64,000 nucleotides of DNA from CAYRGG01 sp964423745 (lineage in GTDB: Bacteria > Pseudomonadota > Gammaproteobacteria > Competibacterales > Competibacteraceae), in NCBI GenBank assembly GCA_964423745.1, contig CAYRGG010000011.1, forward strand, positions 27,661 to 91,660, written 5' to 3'. The stretch's first letter is position 1. The number at the start of each line of letters is the position of its first letter. Position numbers and translations under genes: made by a program. The notes under the pieces were generated by a model, which searched no databases, was not told where the DNA came from, and saw only the letters and a program-made list of their open reading frames with translations. This document shows, piece after piece, positions 42,896 through 50,254 of the stretch.

Positions 42896-44208
42896 AAATA
42901 CATGGCGTCGATGAGTGCGCCAGGCACATGGACGCTGCGCGTCGCGCGGCTCCCGTAGCTCCCTGGATCTAACAGAAATTCCCGGTCAGCCGTCAAACCT
43001 AGCAAATGATCGCCAAGAAGATGATATAGTGTCTCGTCGAAGCGCATGGGATTCACAGGCGCTTGAATTTGGCCGTTTTCCACCCAAAATGTGGCAAACC
43101 GGGTCATCCCGGTCATCCGCGCAGCATTGCGATCTGAGTAGTTTAGATACCAAAGATTATTAACATAAAGCCCTTCACCCAGCTCTCTTAAAATATCGTT
43201 AGAGGCTAAGGTACCCGGCGCCATGTCTAGAGACAACGGTGCTTCTTGATTGCTTGCCCCATTGCAAGGCAGTCCGTACTCCGCCGCCGAACGTGGCGCT
43301 ACCAGTGCATCCCGATAACAGCCCTGGTGGATTAAAACCACCTCCGGAGGCCGTTTGTACCCCGCTTCTTGAAATCCGGGTGCAATACCACCTTGGGTAT
43401 TTTCTTTAATGGAAACGCTGGGGTGCAGGCAAAGCCCCTCCTCCACCAACCCCATAAGGGGTGAGCTACCGGTACGCTGAGATTTGACGCTAAAACCACC
43501 CCAACAAAGCAGATCGATAATTTCTTCCACAGCCATGGGCGCCAGATAGGTCCGATAGCGGCCTGGGGCTATAGTGCGTACTGGTCGCCCCATTCTCGTC
43601 AGCTGCGCTAGTGTCTCCGCCATACGTCTTGCAAACTGCTGGTCTTCCCATTTAAAACCGGCATAGCGTGCCTTGACCGCTTTATCCGCATGGTGGTAGA
43701 CACTCCAATCAAGATTAAAACCCCTGCGGCTATACCAATTGCGTTGCCCCAAAGAGTTGGCAAAACCCCGCTGCACAGACCCACTGGCAAGAATACCCAC
43801 CAAATCATGACCGGCAGCCGCCGCCACAATCTGCGCCACGATCTCGGCGCTTTCCGGTAAGGTATCGGGATAAACAGTGGTGCTGGAATGGACCTCCGTG
43901 GCATAGGACAAAAAAGGGTCTTCAGGAACAAACTCAAGAATTCCTCGCAAGTCCCCCAAAAGGGTCGCTAAGCGAGCTCTGTCGTCATTCATGTCACCGG
44001 TTAAGGTGACTGTGGCAGAAGCATGACGACCTCCTGCTATGAGGTCTAGCGTCATCACTGCTTGGGTGACATGACCGGCTTGACGTACCTTACCCCGGTT
44101 AAAACGCACAAAATCCGACACTTCTCCGGCAAAGGTACAGGTAAAGATCTCTGCCGCCCGCAGTGACTCAGCTAGCGTGTCGACTAAGGTGAAAAAATGG
44201 TCTTGCAT
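42886..44208 (-). CDS. TldE/PmbA-like protein (inactive-partner type of TldD/PmbA family)
   Basis: The 440-residue protein matches the TldD/PmbA superfamily but lacks the HExxxH metal motif, as TldE/PmbA subunits do. Seen are FVRFNRGKVRQAGHVTQA near residue 40, a GxxPL-type ending GLTADREFL and VHVPGALIDAMYF at the C-terminus. In the characterised TldD/TldE heterodimer the partner supplies the active zinc site. The ATG at 44208 lies 10 bases after the tldD-like stop; the frame extends 51 codons upstream into tldD without family similarity. The pair acts on unfolded peptides, including RiPP precursors, in known cases. Confidence 0.85.
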   Translation of the reverse strand: MQDHFFTLVDTLAESLRAAEIFTCTFAGEVSDFVRFNRGKVRQAGHVTQAVMTLDLIAGGRHASATVTLTGDMNDDRARLATLLGDLRGILEFVPEDPFLSYATEVHSSTTVYPDTLPESAEIVAQIVAAAAGHDLVGILASGSVQRGFANSLGQRNWYSRRGFNLDWSVYHHADKAVKARYAGFKWEDQQFARRMAETLAQLTRMGRPVRTIAPGRYRTYLAPMAVEEIIDLLCWGGFSVKSQRTGSSPLMGLVEEGLCLHPSVSIKENTQGGIAPGFQEAGYKRPPEVVLIHQGCYRDALVAPRSAAEYGLPCNGASNQEAPLSLDMAPGTLASNDILRELGEGLYVNNLWYLNYSDRNAARMTGMTRFATFWVENGQIQAPVNPMRFDETLYHLLGDHLLGLTADREFLLDPGSYGSRATRSVHVPGALIDAMYFTL

Positions 44209-44218
44209 GGGAAGGTTC

Positions 44219-45652
44219 TCACACACCACCAAACACCGCCACATTTTGGAACAAACACGGGGGCGAAGCGTGGCCGACGCGAATGATTTGATTAGGTTCG
44301 CCTTTACCACAATGGGGAACCCCCATGACCTGCAGGGACGCAGCATCACCGACACCCGCAAGACTACGCCAAAACTGGGCGGAAACGCCCCGGTAATTAG
44401 GATTTTTGACCACTCTGGTCAATTGACCCTGTTCGATCAATTGCCCCCATTCACAGCCAAACTGAAATTTATTACGGGAATCATCGATGGACCAAGAGGT
44501 GTTAGTTTGCATATAAACACCCCGCTCGATCTGGCTTAACAAATCCTCAAAGCTGGCAGTACCGGGTTCGATATTAAGGTTGGCCATACGGTCGATGGGG
44601 GGACGGTTCCAACTGCAGGCCCGGGCGTTGGCAACTCCTGGCAAGCCTGCCCGCTGCTGAGATAGGGTGCTCCCCAGGGGTCTCAGCAGAATGCCATTGC
44701 GGATCAGATACTCCTGGGTAGCCGGTTGCCCTTCGTCATCATAGGCATAGCTGGCAATCTGTTCACGGCGGTTTGGATCGAAGGTCACATTCAGCAAAGG
44801 TGAGCCATAACGATAGTGGCCAAACATATCAGGGGTAACAAAACTGGTGCCCGCGTAATTACGTTCATCCCCCAAAATGCGGTCAAGTTCCAGCGGATGA
44901 CCAATGGATTCATGAATTTGTAGAACCATCTGATCCGGTGCTAACAGTAAAGAGCAGGTTTCTGCTGGGCAGTTAGGTGCCTCCAACAACGTTAGCGCCT
45001 GCTCAGCGATAACGGGGGCAGCCTGGAAGAAGCCCGTGTCCTCCAGTACTTCTAAACCCCCTTGACGCAAATAAGCGTTACCGCCAAAACTGCGGCTTTG
45101 GGTTTCGCCTTGGCGGTGGGCAGCCGCATACAAGGACGGTAAAAGCATTTCATAGTTCTGTCGCAGATGTCCGCCCTCAGCGGTCACATAAAGTGTGTCG
45201 ATGTCGCTATGCCAAAACCCTGCTTGCCAATCTAAAATAGCGTCATCCAGTTTTAGGCGTCGACACTCGCGTCTCAGCAGGGCTAACTTTTCCTCCAAAT
45301 GCATCCCTGTCCAGGGACGCTGAACCTGGGACCGGTATTTGCCTACCTGAGGTTCGCGGGCTAAATCAGTCTTTGTATTGAGTAAATGGATATCCCCTGT
45401 CGCATGGGCCCAATCACAAGCCTGTTGGATAGCCCGTTTTAAACCTGCTTGACTAAGATCCGGGGTAGCAGCATAACCTACACCACCGTCAACCACGGTT
45501 ACCATGGCGCCGCTGTCTTCCGTAAAACGCACCGGTTGCACCACATCGCGACGTACGGTGAGCACCTCATGGCGCTCCCGCACAAGTCTTAAGGAGCAGA
45601 AATCAACCGCTGGCATCAGGTTGTGAAAACGCTGCTCCACCTCACTGAACAC
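44219..45652 (-). CDS. TldD-like metallopeptidase
   Basis: The 477-residue protein carries the active-site motif H247-E248-x-x-x-H252 in QIHESIGHPLELDR, followed by the conserved DERNYAGTSFV block, and ends with VMGVPHCGKGEPNQ (metal-binding Cys region). I chose the GTG at 45652 because a perfect AGGAGG lies 9 bases before it; the TTG three codons upstream directly abuts that site. It follows the acyl-CoA carboxylase alpha gene by 18 bases and precedes the tldE-like gene by 10. Sequence is distant from E. coli TldD, so the peptide substrate may differ. Confidence 0.87.
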   Translation of the reverse strand: MFSEVEQRFHNLMPAVDFCSLRLVRERHEVLTVRRDVVQPVRFTEDSGAMVTVVDGGVGYAATPDLSQAGLKRAIQQACDWAHATGDIHLLNTKTDLAREPQVGKYRSQVQRPWTGMHLEEKLALLRRECRRLKLDDAILDWQAGFWHSDIDTLYVTAEGGHLRQNYEMLLPSLYAAAHRQGETQSRSFGGNAYLRQGGLEVLEDTGFFQAAPVIAEQALTLLEAPNCPAETCSLLLAPDQMVLQIHESIGHPLELDRILGDERNYAGTSFVTPDMFGHYRYGSPLLNVTFDPNRREQIASYAYDDEGQPATQEYLIRNGILLRPLGSTLSQQRAGLPGVANARACSWNRPPIDRMANLNIEPGTASFEDLLSQIERGVYMQTNTSWSIDDSRNKFQFGCEWGQLIEQGQLTRVVKNPNYRGVSAQFWRSLAGVGDAASLQVMGVPHCGKGEPNQIIRVGHASPPCLFQNVAVFGGV

Positions 45653-45661
45653 TCTAAACAA

Positions 45662-45667
45662 CCTCCT
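45662..45667 (-). promoter_or_regulatory. AGGAGG ribosome-binding site deciding the tldD-like start
   Basis: The minus-strand AGGAGG directly follows the carboxylase alpha stop and lies 9 bases from the GTG at 45652, an ideal distance, whereas the TTG at 45661 would leave no spacing. Confidence 0.75.
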
Positions 45668-45670
45668 TAC

Positions 45671-47659
45671 TTATTCAGCAAACTCAATAATGGGTTGATC
45701 CACAGCTAAACTAGCTCCTGAATGGGCTAGGATTTTTGCTACGGTACAATCCCGCTCAGCGTGCAACACGTTTTCCATTTTCATGGCCTCTATAATGGCC
45801 ACTATCTCGCCACTCTTTACCTCTTGACCTTCCGTGACAGCCAGGTGTGTTAATAACCCTGGCATGGGTGACAGTAAGAATTTAGACATATCTGGCGCCG
45901 CTTTAACAGGCATCAGTTTGTGTAATTCCGCAGCCCGTTGGGTTAGCACGGAAACATCCACCTGGGAGCCTTTATGAAATAACCGGTATTCCAGATAACG
46001 CCGCTCCACCTGCACACAAATATCAGCGCCATTCAAGGTACCCCAAAACAGCGGTTGACCAAATTGCCAATCACTGCGCACCTCAAACAATTCGCCGTTA
46101 TAAACCACATCATGCCCCCCTGCCACCGGTTTAACGATGACCGGGTAATAATTGCCCCCCATATAGACCACCCAATCATCTTCCACCTGCCGCTCGAGTC
46201 CTACCATCTGACCACTGATCAGCGCCGCACGGTCCAGATAACGACGGTGAATAGCCGCCGCCACACTCACCAAAAGGGCAGGATCGTCATGGGGAATATC
46301 GGCGGGGGTAAACCCGTCGGGATATTCTTCAGGGATAAAATTAGTGGTAAGCCGTCCTTCGGCAAACCGGGGATGTCGTATCAAAGCCCCTAGGAACCCC
46401 ATGTTATGGGCGATACCACGGATATAAAATGCGTCCAGAGCGGTCCCCATATGGTCGATAGCCTGATCCCGGGTAGCACCGTAGGTCACTAGCTTAGCGA
46501 TCATGGGATCATAGAACATGGACACTTCACCGCCTTCAAAGACTCCGGTATCCACCCGCACGGTCTCGCTCTCCTCAGGGGGCATGTAGCGCACCAGCCT
46601 TCCTATGGAGGGCATAAAATTGCGGAATGGATCCTCGGCGTAGATACGCACTTCAATAGCCCAGCCGTTAAGTTTTACATCCGCCTGGGTAAAGGGCAAT
46701 TTTTCGCCATGGGCGACGCAAATCATCAGCTCCACCAAATCGGTGCCAGTGACCAACTCAGTAACCGGATGCTCCACCTGGAGACGCGTATTCATCTCCA
46801 AAAAGTAAAAGTTACGCTTGGCATCGACGATAAACTCCACAGTGCCGGCGGATTGGTATTCCACGGCACGGGCCAATGCTACCGCTTGTTCCCCCATAGC
46901 TTGGCGGGTTTTTTCATCGAGGAAGGGTGAAGGCGCTTCTTCGATTACCTTTTGATGGCGACGCTGAATGGAACATTCCCGCTCACCCAAGTACACCACG
47001 TTGCCATGACCATCGGCAATTATTTGGATTTCAATATGGCGGGGTTGTTCAATGAATTTTTCGATGAATAAACGATCATCGCCAAAACTGGAGCGAGCCT
47101 CGCTGGAGGCGCGTTCAAAACTTTCTTGACATTCGCTGTCGTTCCAGGCGATGCGCATGCCTTTACCACCACCCCCGGCGCTGGCCTTGAGCATGACGGG
47201 ATAACCGATCTCTTGGGCGATACCGACAGCGTGGTCGGCATCCTTGACCACACCGGTATAACCAGGAATCGTGTTGACACCGGCTTCTTGAGCGAGTTTT
47301 TTGGAGGTGATCTTATCCCCCATCATGGTGATGGCGTGGGTATTGGGACCGATAAAAGCAATATTATTTTCGGCTAAGGCTTGGGCAAATGCCGCATTTT
47401 CCGATAAAAAACCATAGCCGGGATGGACCGCTTCGGCGCCGGTATCTTGACAGGCTTGTACGATGCGGTCGATCAACAGATAGCTTTCCGAAGAAGGCGG
47501 CGGCCCAATCAGTACGGCTTCGTCGGCCATCTCCACATGTAAGGCATTTTGATCCGCCTCAGAGTAGACAGCCACGGTTTTGATACCCATTTTACGGGCG
47601 CTTTTAATAACCCGGCAGGCGATTTCGCCCCGGTTCGCAATAAGAATTTTTTTAAACAT
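45671..47659 (-). CDS. Acetyl/propionyl-CoA carboxylase alpha subunit (biotin carboxylase plus biotinyl domain)
   Basis: The 662-residue protein has an N-terminal biotin carboxylase (KILIANRGEIACRVIKSAR, the glycine-rich loop ASAGGGGKGMRIAW near residue 165, EMNTRLQVEHPVTELVTG near residue 290), a middle BT-like region, and a C-terminal biotinyl domain with the biotin-accepting K627 in AIIEAMKMENVL. It uses ATP and bicarbonate to carboxylate biotin for the partner beta subunit. The BC-plus-BCCP fusion is the propionyl-/methylcrotonyl-/acyl-CoA carboxylase form, not the split AccB/AccC of fatty-acid synthesis. It follows the beta gene by 15 bases. Confidence 0.95.
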   Translation of the reverse strand: MFKKILIANRGEIACRVIKSARKMGIKTVAVYSEADQNALHVEMADEAVLIGPPPSSESYLLIDRIVQACQDTGAEAVHPGYGFLSENAAFAQALAENNIAFIGPNTHAITMMGDKITSKKLAQEAGVNTIPGYTGVVKDADHAVGIAQEIGYPVMLKASAGGGGKGMRIAWNDSECQESFERASSEARSSFGDDRLFIEKFIEQPRHIEIQIIADGHGNVVYLGERECSIQRRHQKVIEEAPSPFLDEKTRQAMGEQAVALARAVEYQSAGTVEFIVDAKRNFYFLEMNTRLQVEHPVTELVTGTDLVELMICVAHGEKLPFTQADVKLNGWAIEVRIYAEDPFRNFMPSIGRLVRYMPPEESETVRVDTGVFEGGEVSMFYDPMIAKLVTYGATRDQAIDHMGTALDAFYIRGIAHNMGFLGALIRHPRFAEGRLTTNFIPEEYPDGFTPADIPHDDPALLVSVAAAIHRRYLDRAALISGQMVGLERQVEDDWVVYMGGNYYPVIVKPVAGGHDVVYNGELFEVRSDWQFGQPLFWGTLNGADICVQVERRYLEYRLFHKGSQVDVSVLTQRAAELHKLMPVKAAPDMSKFLLSPMPGLLTHLAVTEGQEVKSGEIVAIIEAMKMENVLHAERDCTVAKILAHSGASLAVDQPIIEFAE

Positions 47660-47674
47660 AGATAATGCCCAACC

Positions 47675-49207
47675 CTACAGAGGAATGTTGTCGTGTTTAC
47701 GCCAGGGGTTTTCAAGCTGTTTGTTTTTCAGCATATTGAGGGAACGACAGATGCGTTTACGGGTGGTGCGGGGCATAATCACATCGTCGATAAAACCGCG
47801 ACTACCGGCGACAAAGGGGTTGGAGAACTTAGTGCGATAAATTTGCGTGCGTTCGGCGATCAGCTCGGCATCGCGAATTTCCTTGCGGAAAAGAATTTCC
47901 ACCGCACCCTGGGAACCCATCACCGCAATCTCCGCCGATGGCCAAGTATAGTTCACGTCACCCCGAAGGTGCTTAGAACTCATCACCACATAGGCGCCAC
48001 CGTACCCTTTACGGGTAATGACCGTGATTTTGGGTACCGTCGCTTCCGCATAGGCATAGAGCAGCTTGGCCCCGTGTTTTATAATACCGTTGTACTCTTG
48101 ATCGGTACCGGGCATAAAGCCTGGCACATCCACAAAAGTGATAATAGGAATATTAAAGCAGTCGCAAAAGCGCACAAAACGCGCCGCTTTGGTAGAGGAA
48201 TCGATATCCAAGCAGCCCGCCAACACCATGGGTTGGTTAGCCACAATCCCCACGGGGGCCCCTTCCATACGGGCAAAACCGGTGATGATATTCTTGGCGT
48301 AGTCCGGCTTCATTTCCGTGAAGTCATGATCATCCACTACCTTAAAGATCAATTCCTTCATATCATAGGGTTTATTGGGATTGGGTGGCACCAAAGTGTC
48401 CAGAGACGGTTCGATCCGATCATAGGGATCCGGTGTAGGTCTTACAGGAGGTTTTTCCCGATTATTAGCAGGTAGATGATTCATAAGCCGCCGGGTCGCT
48501 AAGAGGGCCTGTACATCGTTATCAAACGCCCAATCCGCTACCCCGGATTTAACCGAGTGGGTCACGGCACCGCCTAACTCTTCTTGGGTTACATCTTCAT
48601 GGGTAACGGTTTTGACGACATCGGGTCCGGTCACGAACATATACGACGTATCTTTGACCATAAAAATAAAGTCGGTCATAGCAGGCGAGTAAACAGCCCC
48701 GCCGGCACAGGGACCCATGATGACAGAAATCTGTGGAACCACCCCAGAAGCCATGACGTTGCGTTGAAACACACTGGCATAACCTGCCATGGAGGCAACC
48801 CCTTCCTGAATACGTGCGCCTCCGGAATCACATAAACCGATAACAGGCGCCCCCACTTTGATAGCTTGGTCGATGACTTTACAGATTTTTTCAGCGTGGG
48901 CTTCCGAGAGAGACCCCCCAAATACGGTGAAATCCTGAGCGAAAACAAACATCACCCGACCGTTGATGGTACCGTAGCCGGTGACCACGCCGTCGCCGGG
49001 AATTTTTTGATCCCCCATCTCAAAGTCGGTACAGCGGTGTTCCACAAACAGATCCCATTCCTCAAAGGTACCTGGATCTAGAAGAAGTTCGATACGTTCG
49101 CGGGCCGTCAACTTGCCCTGTTTATGTTGTTTTGCAATACGTGTTTCACCGCCGCCAAGTCGAGCGGCAGTGCGCTTTTCATTGAGTTGTTGAATAATTT
49201 CATACAT
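47675..49207 (-). CDS. Acyl-CoA carboxylase beta subunit (carboxyltransferase, PccB-like)
   Basis: The 510-residue carboxyltransferase transfers CO2 from biotin to an acyl-CoA. Seen are RIELLLDPGTFEEWD, the oxyanion-forming GLCDSGGARIQEGVASM and MGPCAGGAVYSPAMTDF in the N-terminal half, and FVDVPGFMPGTDQEYNGIIK plus RKGYGGAYVVMSSKHL in the C-terminal half. The overall match is strongest to propionyl-CoA carboxylase beta chains; the specificity residue would need alignment. It heads a four-gene run beta-alpha-tldD-tldE. No methylmalonyl-CoA mutase or epimerase gene lies nearby. Confidence 0.95.
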   Translation of the reverse strand: MYEIIQQLNEKRTAARLGGGETRIAKQHKQGKLTARERIELLLDPGTFEEWDLFVEHRCTDFEMGDQKIPGDGVVTGYGTINGRVMFVFAQDFTVFGGSLSEAHAEKICKVIDQAIKVGAPVIGLCDSGGARIQEGVASMAGYASVFQRNVMASGVVPQISVIMGPCAGGAVYSPAMTDFIFMVKDTSYMFVTGPDVVKTVTHEDVTQEELGGAVTHSVKSGVADWAFDNDVQALLATRRLMNHLPANNREKPPVRPTPDPYDRIEPSLDTLVPPNPNKPYDMKELIFKVVDDHDFTEMKPDYAKNIITGFARMEGAPVGIVANQPMVLAGCLDIDSSTKAARFVRFCDCFNIPIITFVDVPGFMPGTDQEYNGIIKHGAKLLYAYAEATVPKITVITRKGYGGAYVVMSSKHLRGDVNYTWPSAEIAVMGSQGAVEILFRKEIRDAELIAERTQIYRTKFSNPFVAGSRGFIDDVIMPRTTRKRICRSLNMLKNKQLENPWRKHDNIPL

Positions 49208-49406
49208 CGGAACATTTCCCCCTGAAAAAGTCGATCTTTACAGACGAACAGTGGATATCCATACAGAAATTTGGCGGGCGCGAGGTATAAAATAGGCTCA
49301 TAAACACCCACTTACCTATGTAGAGTTACTACAGACAGGTATGGGCATCATGCCCTGATAATGAATAGGATAAGCATTCGGGATTGTTACCAATAATCCA
49401 AAAACT

Positions 49407-49583
49407 TTAACGACACCCATAATGGCCTGTTGCAATAGGCATCACAATATGAGTTGTAAATGCGTTTATGGGATGACTTCCCATGGCGATTATGGGGATG
49501 ATAATTGCGAGGAGAGGGTCGGCTTCACTATCCTCACGGGGATCAATGGAATGATCATGAACCCGTCGAGACAATACCGGCAT
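49407..49583 (-). CDS. Possible 58-residue ORF in the acc-dab spacer
   Basis: The minus strand from ATG 49583 to TAA 49407 encodes 58 residues with a protein-like composition: an acidic-basic start (SRRVHDHSIDPREDSEADP) and a hydrophobic middle (LLAIIIPIIAMG). There is no clear ribosome-binding site and an in-frame stop lies shortly upstream. It may be a small gene, a remnant of a larger one, or chance. I do not recognise it. Confidence 0.2.
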   Translation of the reverse strand: MPVLSRRVHDHSIDPREDSEADPLLAIIIPIIAMGSHPINAFTTHIVMPIATGHYGCR

Positions 49584-49830
49584 AGGGTTAGTGTTTCTCG
49601 ATTAACCTAGCCATTGAGGGCGTCCTGCTCGGTGGCTAGCTATTAAAAGTGGGAACAATACAGGTTTAATGACAGGTAGACTCCCATTAACCGTCATAGG
49701 CACCTCGTGTTTATGCTTACTTGTCTTCATTAAGCAACAATCATACGCTTGTCTCAAACAATAAAAAAGCCGCTGGGTTTTAAGGTATTTATACGGTTCT
49801 GAGTATCACGCCAAGTCTCAACAAATGAAG

Positions 49831-49853
49831 GCCAGGCTGTTTTGCAACCTGGC
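49831..49853 (-). terminator. Hairpin behind the dab operon PII gene
   Basis: GCCAGG (49831-49836) pairs with CCTGGC (49848-49853) across an 11-base loop, 26 bases beyond the PII-like gene stop on the minus strand. There is only a weak T-rich tail, so termination strength is uncertain. Confidence 0.45.
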
Positions 49854-49879
49854 AACCTGACCTGCTCAGTTAACCTATA

Positions 49880-50218
49880 TCAGCGATTTTGAAAATAATC
49901 AAAGCGAGCAACTTCTACGCTGGATATAAACATAACTCCGGAATTTTTTTCAAAGATGGGTTTTAGCCCCGTTGCAATTTGATTGATGGTGCTATTGGGT
50001 CCTACCGCCATAAACATAACCAGACTTGATGTTTCATTAAACAACAAACGACCTTCGTGGAAACCATGATGCCCCATACCTGCTACATCTCTAACAATAG
50101 TATAGCCCGTTACTTTAGCCTGATTGAGAAGGTCGCGGACGAAAGACTCTTTTTCACCTTTCACAATAATCTCGATCTTTTTGAGGGAGTGAAAACTAAT
50201 ATCGTCGGTACCATACAT
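49880..50218 (-). CDS. PII-like protein of the dab operon
   Basis: The 112-residue protein has a PII-type ferredoxin fold: KKIEIIVKGEKESFVRDLLNQAKVTGYTIV, then a His/Gly-rich T-loop segment DVAGMGHHGFHEGR, and the closing VMFISSVEVARFDYF. It lacks the Tyr uridylylation site of GlnB. Genes like this are repeatedly found with DabA/DabB and with bicarbonate transporters such as SbtA, where they bind adenine nucleotides or bicarbonate-linked ligands. It follows dabA by 36 bases, with a GGAG ribosome-binding site. Control of the DAB complex by energy or carbon state is inferred. Confidence 0.85.
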   Translation of the reverse strand: MYGTDDISFHSLKKIEIIVKGEKESFVRDLLNQAKVTGYTIVRDVAGMGHHGFHEGRLLFNETSSLVMFMAVGPNSTINQIATGLKPIFEKNSGVMFISSVEVARFDYFQNR

Positions 50219-50254
50219 GTCTGTTTACTCCGTGTTCATTTGAATTAATTTAGT

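Larger units (their letters stand above)
49208..49879. other. Spacer between the dab operon and the carboxylase operon
   Basis: About 670 bases on the dab/acc side of the genome with no established gene. On the minus strand it must contain the carboxylase promoter. It contains a 58-codon minus-strand ORF listed separately, an inverted repeat GGTTTAATG/CATTAACC (49663-49671 and 49685-49692) and the hairpin at 49831. I see no tRNA, CRISPR or known riboswitch. Confidence 0.5.

Noticed and set aside
47693..48475. A 260-codon plus-strand frame opposite the carboxylase beta gene
   Set aside because: It is antisense to a highly conserved gene and is rich in His and Arg, as expected for a shadow frame.
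49422..49610. A 62-codon plus-strand frame in the acc-dab spacer
   Set aside because: The product is rich in Cys, His and Asn in an unnatural pattern, and there is no ribosome-binding site; the opposite-strand frame looks more protein-like.
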